Positions 9,073 to 17,149 are shown, counted from the first letter of the stretch. The stretch is 17,370 nt of DNA from Carex sylvatica (GCA_964058845.1 CAXKVR010000791.1:1-17370); one strand, 5' to 3'. The notes: generated by a model from the sequence alone, not told the origin. Numbers and translations are program-made.

Positions 9073-9271
9073 TCAGGATCCCCTAAAGTACCCAATCTTT
9101 GGATTTTGATTCGAGACCATCCGATTTGAATCCGTCGTTCGAGATTACTTTGTAATTTTAATTTAACTCTCGAGATGTATGCACTCCACCACGGATAGAT
9201 TATCATAAATTCAAATCGAACAGATCGGATTTAAAACCCATAGATTGGGTTACTTCACTGTATCTGAACTC
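9073..9271. mobile_element. MULE-like MITE
   Basis: The flanks CATTCCAATGGG (9061-9072) and CATTCCAGTGGG (9272-9283) form a 12-bp direct repeat with one mismatch, in the 9-12 bp range of Mutator-like target duplications. Inside, the ends are imperfect inverted repeats: GTACCCAATCTTTGG...CGATTTGAAT on the left and, reversed, GTAACCCAATCTATGG...CGATTTGAAT on the right. Length is about 199 bp with no coding content. Confidence 0.65.
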
Positions 9272-9283
9272 CATTCCAGTGGG

Positions 9284-9632
9284 AGTACAGGTTGGCAGTG
9301 TATGCCATCTGGCAAAACGGAAATGAGTTTGAAAAGTTGCAACAAGTGTGTGACGAGAAATGAGAACAAGTACAAACATTTTTGACGTGACACGCGAGGA
9401 ATAAATGACGTGGAGAGAGAAACAAAATGGTGATTGACTCCGAGTCTATATTTGACTGTTGTTAATTGGATATCCTGTCCTACTATCAGATAAGAATATG
9501 ATATTCCAACTTCCAAAATTTCCAGCTAGCGCATGTAACAAGAGGGAAATTTTTTATTCATAGAAATTATTAAATTTAAATATACAAAAATAAAAAGAGT
9601 ATATTGTTTTTAACAAACATTGAAAGATTTGA
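9284..9632. other. Intergenic DNA, no gene
   Basis: An 88-codon minus-strand frame (9250-9516) overlaps the MITE and has no recognisable motif, so it is not called. Two TGACGTG-like words lie near 9382-9412 and a TTGACTCC near 9434. They are isolated and cannot be tied to a gene. Confidence 0.45.
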
Positions 9633-9640
9633 GTCATGGA

Positions 9641-10242
9641 CACTGGCGAATCCAGTAAGGAATTGGGGTAGGCACTTGTCTATCTCTGAATTTAAAATTT
9701 TATTTTCGATTCAGTACTAATTGTTCAGTGTGACTACCCCTGAAACGATGTAGTGCCTACCCCTGATCTGCACTAATCTGATTCTTGAATCGATTCCTTA
9801 TGTACTTTGCTCAATTTTTTTTTTTTTATGACTGTGATGCTCTATTTCGTAAATATAATGAGAGAGAAGAAGAGAACAGTAAATATTTGACGGTGAAACC
9901 TATCATTACAATTCTAAGAAAATGGGCTGGCATAACTTTTTGAACATTTTATTATTCAATACATATATTTCGGTTAAATTTTTATCTAAGTTTTAACTTC
10001 AATTTACTAATTTGCTAAGAACAGTTCCACTTTAAACTGTGCCAAACAAATTTTTAATTAGCATAGAAAAAATATTTCAATACGGTGCCAATCGATTTCA
10101 TGATTTTAATATATTTTTAATAAACATAGTTATAGGGATTGAGTTGCAATTGTATTGCTGATAAGTTAATGGGTTTGAACCCGATTAGCTATTTAAATTC
10201 GATTAGTGCCCTACCCTGACAGAAATCCTAGATCTGCCCCTG
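9641..10242. mobile_element. hAT-like non-autonomous transposon, 602 bp
   Basis: The exact 8-bp direct repeat GTCATGGA (9633-9640 and 10243-10250) flanks the element, the target-duplication length of the hAT superfamily. The ends are imperfect inverted repeats: CACTGGCGAATCCAG on the left and, reversed, CAGGGGCAGATCTAG on the right. Both continue into a GGGTAGG.CACT word shared by the two subterminal regions. GTAGTGCCTACCCCTGA near 9751 is a further subterminal copy. The interior is AT-rich and lacks coding sequence. Confidence 0.85.
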
Positions 10243-10250
10243 GTCATGGA

Positions 10251-10924
10251 GTTTGATCCAAAATATATAGATCTAACTTAATGATCTAGATTCAAATATT
10301 ATGTTTTTTTTACAATCATTTGTGGACCAGAACTTGATTTTCCTCTAATCGAACGGTCCAGATCCAAACTAAAAAAAAATATATAGATATGAATTATTGA
10401 GTCCGATCTATAATATATGAATCAAAGTCAATAAATTAAATTTTAAATATTCGTTAAAAATGATACACTATTTTTATATTAATACATCTTATTTTAATAA
10501 TTTATGCGGATAAAAGAAATTTCTAAGAATAGTACATTATTTAATCTTCTTCCTTGACTAAAGAAAGAAGGGATTAAAAAAAAAAAGGCAAAAGAGCCTT
10601 TGAAAAGGTTCACATCCTTTATGTCAAAAAAAATTTAGTTAGCATTCTACTAAATCAGAATTAAACAATCATCATTCATCTTTTCAAATTTGAGTTTTTA
10701 CCGTACTATTCTCACATCCTGTTTTTACACACCATTAATTACTTCATTGAATCATGTATATGGCATAAAGTTTTGATGGAAGACTTCAAATGAACCAGCT
10801 ATTATCCATAGAATTAATTGTCATGGTAGTCACTTTAGGAAACATGACCTTTAAATCGAACCAGCTATTATTTTTATTTTTTTTCCACAAAGTATGGCAA
10901 TGCATGAAAAATAGAGGCTTTGGC
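10251..10924. other. AT-rich intergenic DNA, no gene
   Basis: No coding frame, no RNA gene and no transposon with definable ends. A purine-rich stretch (AAAGAAAGAAGGGATT then A-rich) lies at 10561-10590. Confidence 0.5.
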
Positions 10925-10935
10925 CGTCCTTCAGG

Positions 10936-11131
10936 AATTCACATCCTCTCCAATACCTGATAAGGAAATCTTTTACAATTACTAAATCTGAACCGTTCTT
11001 TTTAACTTGGCACAAATCTCAAAGTCATAAAATACTACCCCTACTGCGGCCCGAATACCAAACCGGTTGAAATTGAATCTGAAACCGTAAAGTGAGGGTC
11101 ATCCTCTGCAATACCAGAGAGGATACGGATT
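10936..11131 (+). mobile_element. MULE-like MITE, family member 1
   Basis: The exact 11-bp direct repeat CGTCCTTCAGG (10925-10935 and 11132-11142) flanks a 196-bp element, within the Mutator-like range. Inverted ends: AATTCACATCCTCTC on the left and, reversed, AATCCGTATCCTCTC on the right. The first ~105 bp align with the element at 14991-15142 (shared AATCT.AACCGTT, ATCTCAAAG and CCCTAC in the same order), so they are one family. The last ~90 bp differ. Confidence 0.78.
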
Positions 11132-11142
11132 CGTCCTTCAGG

Positions 11143-11700
11143 GGTGGAAACGGATCGGATACAGAAACAGGTCCAAGTGGGAATATGTGGGGTCCTTGAT
11201 CCAGATTTGCGGGAGAAGATCCAAAGTTCTAAACGAATGAGGGTCAAATTGAGGTACCAAATAAAATATCCCTCAGAACCAATATGGACTTTGTATCAAG
11301 TGGCTACGAAATTCCAAAGCCACCAATACCACTACCAACAAGTAATTGCTTAGTCTACTTTCTTCGGCTATATACTTAATTGCGTTTTTGAAAAATCAAC
11401 GACGGTTAAGCCCTCATTTATATTAACATTAATCGCTGACTTGGACTATTTATTTAGTCTAATTTGTATATATGTAACAGGAGGAATAAGGTGTTGGGAA
11501 CTTTGCAAATAACTTTTTTTTATTTTAATATATTCACCGCCAACCTTCAGGAAAAAAAATACAAGTTAGGAAGTCCAGACAAGTGACAACAGAGACATTC
11601 ATTAATTCATGCATCCTCTGAAGTACCCAATGCATTTATGGTGCAACTAACCAAACAAAATTCCTTAGCAACTTAATTAATTAAGTAAAGCATTAAACTA
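11143..11700. other. Intergenic DNA, no gene
   Basis: Two opposing frames of 68-69 codons overlap the MITE edge and show no family motif, so I leave them uncalled. The remainder is AT-rich with a few homopolymer runs. Confidence 0.45.
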
Positions 11701-11701
11701 A

Positions 11702-11710
11702 GTGTGTGTG

Positions 11711-11740
<30 letters not shown>
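11702..11740. repeat. Compound microsatellite (GT)n(TA)n(GA)n
   Basis: GT, then TA, then GA dinucleotide runs follow one another without interruption and abut the left end of the fold-back MITE. A second TA run (12170-12186) abuts its right end. Confidence 0.9.
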
Positions 11741-11741
<1 letters not shown>

Positions 11742-12169
11742 TACGGCTAACACACTTTCATCAGTATATCAACAATATGCTTCCGGTCTTTAAAATCTAT
11801 CGAATCGGCTTCAAATGACAAATCCGAACTGTTGAAACCACTCTCCTTAATGAGCGTTTCGTTTTCATATAAAAAAAAATTTAAGTTTCGAATTTATTTA
11901 CTATCAAGTCAAGTAGTAAAAAAATTTAGCAAAATAGTGCATTAAATTCGAAACTTAAATTTTACTACTTGACGTTCATATTTTACCACTTGACGCACAA
12001 AATGGTTCATATTTTGACCACTTGACTTGGTAATAAATAAATTCGAAACTTCAATTTTTTTTATATGAAAATGAAGCTCTCGTTGAGAAAATTAGTTTGA
12101 ATAGTTCGAATTTGTCATTTGAAACCGATTCGATAGATTTTAGAAACTGGAAGCATATGTTAGCCATAC
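11741..12169. mobile_element. Fold-back MITE with ~140-bp inverted arms
   Basis: The left arm (about 11741-11919) and right arm (about 12015-12169) are inverted copies of each other over roughly 140 bp at about 85% identity by eye. Shared stretches include TAAAATCTATCGAATCGG, TTTCATATAAAAAAAA and AAGTTTCGAATTTATTTA. The ends are GTACGGCTAAC and, reversed, GTATGGCTAAC; the left arm carries an extra ~22 bp after this. Subrepeats with ACTACTTGACG / ACCACTTGACG fill the centre. It is flanked by TA runs, as for MITEs that target TA microsatellites, so the target duplication is ambiguous. The right end is 25 bp from the stop codon of the VQ gene at 12195-12497, so it probably lies in that gene's 3' untranslated region. 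Confidence 0.85.
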
Positions 12170-12186
12170 TATATATATATATATAT
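12170..12186. repeat. (TA)n microsatellite
   Basis: An alternating TA run separates the MITE right end from the VQ gene 3' end. Confidence 0.9.
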
Positions 12187-12194
12187 GAGTCCAA

Positions 12195-12497
12195 TCATTG
12201 GTTCATTAATTCGAACAAATCATCTAATTTTGGTTCTAACTCTACAATCCATGAATCAACCTCATCAACCACATCTTTTGCACCTTCTGCTTCAATTTCA
12301 AACTCTCCATTTGCATTACCATCCTCTGCTTTGTATGCTTGCGGCGCTGCTTCCGTCGGTGTATGTTTATTGGGTTTTGACAGTTCCTTCCCAGTTAATT
12401 TCTGTACAAGAGACATGAAATTTTCAGCATCAGTGTTGACAAATGTAGTCTCTATGATTGTAACCTTCACTTCCTTGATCAGTTTATCTCGGGACAT
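12195..12497 (-). CDS. VQ-motif protein, short form (copy 1)
   Basis: An intronless 100-residue frame with the plant VQ signature FxxxVQxLTG at residues 27-36 (FMSLVQKLTG), preceded by the typical basic/hydrophobic lead KVTIIETTFV. Such proteins act mainly in the nucleus by binding WRKY transcription factors (group I and IIc) through this motif and tuning defence and stress responses. The small size and N-terminal VQ motif resemble the VQ1/VQ10-like group (inference). The middle is Lys/Glu/Ala-rich, and the C-terminus has an acidic helix (LEPKLDDLFEL). The start codon lies 50 bp below a TATA box and the protein begins MS, as in the paralog at 14177-14539. Compared with that copy, a small indel near 12205 shifts the last codons, so this protein ends about 11 residues earlier. 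A MITE begins 25 bp past the stop. Confidence 0.92.
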   Translation of the reverse strand: MSRDKLIKEVKVTIIETTFVNTDAENFMSLVQKLTGKELSKPNKHTPTEAAPQAYKAEDGNANGEFEIEAEGAKDVVDEVDSWIVELEPKLDDLFELMNQ

Positions 12498-12546
12498 GTT
12501 GAAGACTGATCTTTATATAATGAATCAGATCCAGTGGTAAATGATC

Positions 12547-12554
12547 TATTTATA
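12547..12554 (-). promoter_or_regulatory. TATA box of VQ copy 1
   Basis: TATAAATA on the minus strand, 50 bp above the start codon. It implies a very short leader of roughly 20-25 bases. A TTATATAA at 12513-12520 is too close to the ATG to be preferred. Confidence 0.6.
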
Positions 12555-12639
12555 AGTAGCAATTTTGTTTGCAAACTTTTTAAGACTGAGCCGTGAATAT
12601 TTGAAAAGCTATATATGTAAGGAACTTGGAAGAAAAACT

Positions 12640-12667
12640 TTGACTAGTTTGCATGCAAGCTAGTCAA
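12640..12667. promoter_or_regulatory. 28-bp palindrome with two inverted W-boxes
   Basis: TTGACTAG at 12640-12647 and CTAGTCAA at 12660-12667 flank TTGCATGCAA, so the whole 28 bp reads the same on both strands except for one base pair on each side of the core. Both arms contain TTGACT, the W-box core (TTGACC/T) bound by WRKY factors. The site is about 143-170 bp above the start codon of VQ copy 1, in the proximal promoter. Further TTGACC cores lie at 13246-13251 and 13278-13283. Confidence 0.75.
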
Positions 12668-12733
12668 CCTCATGTTTTCCTTCCAAAATGGACCCAAAAA
12701 AAAAAGAAAAGAAGAAGAAGAACACATCAGTAT

Positions 12734-12750
12734 CATGCTATGCAAGCGCT
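12734..12750. promoter_or_regulatory. Conserved upstream block, VQ copy 1
   Basis: CATGCTATGCAAGCGCT, about 237 bp above the start codon, matches 16 of 17 bases of a block 168 bp above VQ copy 2 (14707-14723). A purine-rich GAAGAAG stretch precedes both. Conservation in both promoters suggests a regulatory site; the factor is unknown. Confidence 0.6.
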
Positions 12751-13344
12751 CAAATATTATGACCTGTCATTATACTGGTATAATGCAATTGTTCCATTGA
12801 TTTAATAAAAGTAGTGGCTAAGGGAATCTTGTCATGAAGTTGACAGAAGCACTCCTAATCCTTAAAACTAGCGTCTCTGATGGCACGAATCTTGACACAG
12901 GTCCAATGATCCATATCTTATCAAAATGAAAAAAATGTTGTAAATATATTCTCTATAATCTTAATAAACAGCCTTGTATCAAACTTTGGATTAATAACGT
13001 ACGATTATGAAATTATTTATTCGTCAAGTTACTTGAAAAACTAACGGTTTTAATTTTATCGATATTTAATTGGTGAAAGTTTTTAAATTGTTGCAAAATT
13101 TGATACATGGTCAACATAAATGAAATATCTACAAATTTTAGTTTTAATTGGAATAAGCTTTTGACCACACCCTCACAATGCAGTTGTACTGGCACCAATT
13201 ACAGAAACATCTGCTTCAGCGTACCAGAAAAAAAATAATAAAATGTTGACCTATGGAAATTACGGTTTTGCAACTGGTTGACCTATAGCTAAATGAAATA
13301 ATTCTAAGTCCAGATTTGAAATTTGACTATCCACATCCCTCATG

Positions 13345-13778
13345 CTAGTTCATTAAATTCTGTCTCCTGTGTACAAGTGTATTACTATTAACGAAAGAGA
13401 CATCTGAGATTTCCTGTGACAAACGTTGTAAACTAGTAATTAAAAGAAATCCATCGCATGCTTTAATTAAAGAGGTCAAGATATCAATCCAGCTGGTTTT
13501 ATAAATATCAAGAAGAACATGTACAGCTGTCAAAATTCCAAGGAAAATTTTAATTTAGAATATTCAAATGCATAATGTTTTGAATACTTATCAAGGATAT
13601 TACCGAGTGACATAAATGTAGAAAATTGAAAAGTAGCTAGGAGTCTAGGAGAGAAACACTGAATAGCGGTACGGAAAGGATAATTAATGATGAGGTGAAA
13701 TCCGGAAAAAGACCCAAGCTTGTCAGGAGACCTTTTAACAAATGTCATATGTTCATACAGATCATAATATAACCACAA
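13345..13778 (-). pseudogene. Possible degraded coding remnant, unrecognised
   Basis: Two minus-strand frames, 13530-13778 (82 codons) and 13345-13533 (62 codons), run end to end and would join through a single frame change near 13535. The combined product looks protein-like, with mixed hydrophobic and charged residues and no low-complexity stretch. It includes GSFSGFHLIINYPFR and VLLDIYKTSWIDILTSL. I do not recognise the family. It could equally be chance open sequence in AT-rich DNA; the stop-free length is not remarkable. Confidence 0.2.
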
Positions 13779-13903
13779 AATAAAACATAACTGTTAACTT
13801 CCAAACAACAAAACTATATGCAAACAAAGCATGTTATATATATATATTCTAATCATAAAAGAATAATTAACGATGAGGTGAAATCCAAAAAATGACCCAG
13901 GTT
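13677..13903. repeat. Imperfect direct repeat pair, ~45 bp
   Basis: Copy 1 (13677-13721) and copy 2 (13859-13903) share AATAATTAA.GATGAGGTGAAATCC and a following GACCCA, about 182 bp apart. It looks like a local partial duplication. It is not a transposon target duplication, given its length and divergence. Confidence 0.65.
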
Positions 13904-14176
13904 ATTTTCTTCATTTTAAGTGCTTTCTTTGATTGTTTTCATAAAATTAAGAAAATAATCTAAACCATAATAATATCTCATTCGAATTTTGAACCTACAA
14001 TCTCTTACACATACACAGATAGTGTTGTCTTTGTCACTCTGATTGATTCTTGTACCCATAATAATATTAAATTTTTTCGTTTTACAGATTACTCATACAT
14101 AGATTCCTTGCGATAAAATAGAGGAAACTAGTACATACCAAAATAGAAATATCAAACTCCTATATATCTAGTACTA

Positions 14177-14539
14177 CTACTCGTTCAAAAAGTTTGCACA
14201 CACGTCGATCATTGGTTCATGAATTATATCATACAACTCATCCAAATGCGGCTCTAAGTCTGACATCCAAGCAACCACCTCATCAACTTCATCTTTTGCA
14301 CCTGGTGCTTCAACCATAAAACCTCCATTAGAAATACGAACCTCCTCTTTAGATAGTCTTGCTTGTGGGTTTATTGGCATTGCATTTTCTTTGTTGGCCT
14401 CTGATGGAGATGGTTCCTTCCCAGTTAATTTTTGCACAACCAACATAAAATTTGCTGCATCCGTCTCTACAAATATAGTCTCTAACTCTATGAATGTCAC
14501 CTTGACTTTCTTATTTTCCTCTTGAGAACTCGCAGACAT
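14177..14539 (-). CDS. VQ-motif protein, short form (copy 2)
   Basis: An intronless 120-residue frame with the VQ signature at residues 31-40 (FMLVVQKLTG), matching FxxxVQxLTG exactly. The lead KVKVTFIELETIFVETDA is close to that of copy 1. By family knowledge it is a nuclear cofactor of WRKY transcription factors. The middle is Ser/Pro/Asn-rich; the C-terminal half (GAKDEVDEVVAWMSDLEPHLDELYDII) is acidic and aligns well with copy 1, then extends 11 or so residues further. The start at 14539 is supported by the shared ATGTC context and by the absence of upstream in-frame homology with copy 1. The two genes lie in the same orientation about 1.7 kb apart, a tandem pair. Immediately above the ATG is a (TC)11 run. 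Confidence 0.94.
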   Translation of the reverse strand: MSASSQEENKKVKVTFIELETIFVETDAANFMLVVQKLTGKEPSPSEANKENAMPINPQARLSKEEVRISNGGFMVEAPGAKDEVDEVVAWMSDLEPHLDELYDIIHEPMIDVCANFLNE

Positions 14540-14545
14540 GTCGGG

Positions 14546-14567
14546 GAGAGAGAGAGAGAGAGAGAGA
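14546..14567 (-). repeat. (TC)11 microsatellite in the 5' leader of VQ copy 2
   Basis: On the gene strand an 11-unit TC run ends 7 bases before the start codon, within the inferred leader (TATA box at 14616-14623). Pyrimidine-rich leaders are common in plant genes. A run this close to the ATG could vary in length and alter expression (inference). Confidence 0.85.
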
Positions 14568-14615
14568 ATTGGTTCTGGATTTGAAAATTCGTGTGTTTTG
14601 GGATTTGAAGTTACA

Positions 14616-14623
14616 TATATATA
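14616..14623 (-). promoter_or_regulatory. TATA box of VQ copy 2
   Basis: TATATATA about 77 bp above the start codon, placing the likely transcription start near 14585 and the TC run inside the leader. Confidence 0.55.
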
Positions 14624-14646
14624 GACAGAGAGAAAGGAAGCGAGTG

Positions 14647-14703
14647 TTGACTTATGATGTAGCTTGGGAATGCTTGGAGGGGGAGATTCAGAGAAGAAGT
14701 CAA
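14647..14703. promoter_or_regulatory. Two W-box cores above VQ copy 2
   Basis: TTGACT on the plus strand at 14647-14652 and on the minus strand (AGTCAA) at 14698-14703, 108-164 bp above the start codon. The convergent orientation echoes the palindrome of copy 1, but the spacing is wider (46 bp) and the region between is not palindromic. Confidence 0.5.
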
Positions 14704-14706
14704 AAA

Positions 14707-14723
14707 CATGCTATGCAAGTGCT
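14707..14723. promoter_or_regulatory. Conserved upstream block, VQ copy 2
   Basis: CATGCTATGCAAGTGCT, one base different from the block at 12734-12750 above copy 1. It lies just above the distal W-box core here, whereas in copy 1 it lies above the W-box palindrome, so the order of sites is preserved. Confidence 0.6.
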
Positions 14724-14874
14724 TCCATGTGACCAAAACAAAGAATCTGAGTTTTTTTTTATTGCTTTTTTCTGTGAAACTGTACCGGTTATGAGTCACT
14801 GACAGATGGATCCACCAATCCTAATTTGGATTTGAAAACAAATGATTGTGACTAAAGCAGTAAAGAAACTATGA

Positions 14875-15305
14875 TTAAAGTGAGCAGATGCGGCTGATAA
14901 TGCAAAGTTTTGCTATCATCAGAATATAATTAACGAGTCATAATCGGACAAAGCAAATTAGGAGAACAAAAACAACCGCGTACGGCGTATGGAATTCACA
15001 TCCTCTGAGATATCTCATATTTTGCGTGACTTTCTGGAAAATCTCAACCGTTGCAATAGGTTCTGCGCGAATCTCAAAGCTCAAATATTACTGGTCCCTA
15101 CGTCACGCAAAATATGAGATATCTCAGAGGATACGCACTCATCTATTTGCACGAGTTTAAGTGTTTTATCTAATCAAATTAGGCCAGGGCTTTTTTGTCT
15201 TTTGCCCCTCTAGTATCACTATCACACGCTTGTTTTTTTGTTTTTGCGTTGGGATACCGTGCCACCTGGCAGTAAGAAAATGCTTTGGAAAATAATTGAA
15301 TGTCC
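14875..15305. repeat. Segmental duplication, unit B
   Basis: This shares ordered landmarks with 6674-8482: TTAAAGTGA, GCTATCATCA, GGACAAA, GGAGAACAAA, AATCAAATTAGGCCAGGG, ATCACACGCTTGT and the 39-bp block at 15247-15285. Differences are explained by insertions: a MITE here (14991-15142), and a hAT-like element (7724-8382) plus extra sequence in unit A. Here the unit lies directly upstream of VQ copy 2. Confidence 0.75.
14991..15142 (+). mobile_element. MULE-like MITE, family member 2, with perfect 31-bp hairpin arms
   Basis: The arms at 15000-15030 and 15102-15132 are perfect reverse complements over 31 bp, starting ATCCTCTGAGATATC and ending TTTTGCGTGAC at the loop side. The outer flanks GGAATTCAC and, reversed, GAGTGCGT continue the family ends seen at 10936-11131. 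The left interior aligns with that element (AACCGTT, ATCTCAAAG, CCCTAC). The unit A copy near 7668 lacks it. No clear target duplication was found, so the outer edges are approximate. Confidence 0.72.
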
Positions 15306-17114
15306 AAGTGCTTCCCCCTTAAACTAGTTATTAGTTGAAGAGAACTAAGGAACACGTGTCTCTGCTTTTGGTTTTGCATTGTTAGTTATTCTATTTGTCA
15401 TTATATTTCGTGTTCACAAAAAGAACGCTTTAGTTCAACTGTTTAAGAAGGTGAAGTACATTTTTTTTCTCTTAAAACAATATTGATATCTAAGAACTAA
15501 AATTAAGTTGTAAAAAATTTCTTTAGTAATTAAATAAAAATTGTATTCCAACTTGGACTAAAGTTCACTTGACAATAATTCTATTTATTGAAAGCTAGTA
15601 TATAAAATTTCAAGGAAGGCATATTCAACAATTATTTTATGCTTGCTTATACACAATTGATTTAGTGTTCCAATTATGTTTCACATTTTTTTATTTTAAC
15701 TGAAACAATCAATCTAAATAACTCAACATAATCTTCATGTTCAAATTATGTTCGGAGACCAAATTTATATATATTTTAAAATTATTTAATATTTATTTAG
15801 ATAGATACAATAATGCCATTTTACAGAAGATATGGATCATCCAAAAATGATTTTTACCAATCTAAATAAGAGGAGGTTCGTATGCCTTCAAATTTGTATC
15901 TTCATTATGCTTCTACTTTTAAAATTTTAATAACTGAAAATTTAAAACGTAAGAAGTGATAATTTGTTATGTGCATGTAGAGAAAATAATGTAAATCACA
16001 TCTAATGGTTTTATTTTGATCTGTAAACTTTAGAAAAAATATTAGAAATTTAAAAGATGGTTGCATGAACCCTCCTCTCTGAATAAATAGTAAAAGGTTT
16101 TCAAAAAAATATAAATTTAGTTTCCAAGTAAATTTTAATATGGAAATCATATGATTCATCACTTTTTTTTAACTTTAAAAACCAAAATAAAAATGTGGAG
16201 CACAAAAAAATGGTAGCATTTGAGCTCTCCTCAATATAATTTTTATTTGCTTATAATAGATAAAACAACTGAATTATGAAAGGAGGATCATACAAATAGT
16301 TGACTCCATCTCAAAGATACAAGACAAGGGAGTAGGGACAATGGCTATTTCTCTCTCTATAGTATTTTTTTTTGGGTAAAAATTGAAGATCAAGTCATTT
16401 AACTATTTAATATCTATAAGTTATATTTTTTCATTTAAATTTTGAACATGAAATTTTTCACATGGAAAACAATCATACAATATTTGTTACCAGATCAAAG
16501 ACCGATTATTTTTTCTTTATGATATTTTGAAACGACAATTTTTGCAATGGCGAACGGGATTAATTTAAATAGCCATCATTAGAAGCACGCATGGTTAATT
16601 TGCATTATTTGGTGAAATTGATTTTTCCAATATTTCACATAGTTTTCTTTAATTAGTGTGTGTTTTTTCAAAGAAGAATTTGAGCTTTATTTATATACAT
16701 GTTGTGTTTAAATATAATATATTAATTTATTTATTTACTGTTTATTTGAGCTTGTATTATATAAATTATCATTATATTAGATTAAATAATAAGGATAGAA
16801 TATAAATAAAGTTTAATTTTAACAGGTGCAATTTAATTAAACTTATCTGCTGTACTAGTTGAAACATAGAACCAAAAACCACCAGAGTAGTAAATATATT
16901 CATAATTTTTCACAAATTTATTTTCTGGTTATTTTTACTTTGCATGCTTTACTCGTTATTCTAATACTCACCTTTGATGATATCTCATATATATCTTCAA
17001 TTTGATTAATTTATCTTGACCGTTCAGTTTGAGTAATTACAAACCCATTAAACTATTGCCAGCAAATTTATCAAAAGCCAGTAGGCCCAACAAATGTGGA
17101 GAAAGCTTTCTTTT

Positions 17115-17117
17115 GTG

Positions 17118-17148
<31 letters not shown>

Positions 17149-17149
17149 G
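17115..17149. repeat. (TG)n microsatellite followed by poly(T)
   Basis: A TG dinucleotide run passes straight into about 18 T. Read on the minus strand this is a poly(A) tail after GGCCTTC, which could be the 3' end of a retroposon whose body extends to the right, but no coding sequence supports that. Confidence 0.75.

Larger units (their letters stand above)
12751..14176. other. Intergenic DNA between the two VQ genes
   Basis: AT-rich. It holds distal W-box cores (TTGACC at 13246 and 13278, each followed by TAT), an unrecognised degraded frame at 13345-13778 and an imperfect direct repeat of ~45 bp (13677-13721 and 13859-13903). The remainder shows nothing I can identify. No third VQ motif was found here on either strand. 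Confidence 0.55.

Noticed and set aside
9250..9516. Minus-strand 88-codon frame
   Set aside because: Overlaps the MITE right end and target duplication, with no recognisable domain.
11041..11353. Overlapping frames of 68-69 codons on both strands
   Set aside because: Both begin in or cross the MITE edge at 11131, and neither resembles a known protein.
12097..12540. Plus-strand frames of 147 and 77 codons over the VQ gene
   Set aside because: Antisense shadows of VQ copy 1 and the MITE arm. The VQ motif is only on the minus strand.
14569..14802. Opposing frames of 62-77 codons upstream of VQ copy 2
   Set aside because: They lie in the promoter, with the TATA box and W-box cores, and have no domain evidence.
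15179..15379. Minus-strand 66-codon frame over the 39-bp conserved block
   Set aside because: The frame is not kept in the duplicate at 8383-8482, where the conserved block starts a different product, so the conservation is not clearly coding.
15905..16162. Minus-strand 85-codon hydrophobic frame
   Set aside because: AT-rich DNA gives Phe/Leu/Lys-rich open frames by chance, with no promoter or motif.
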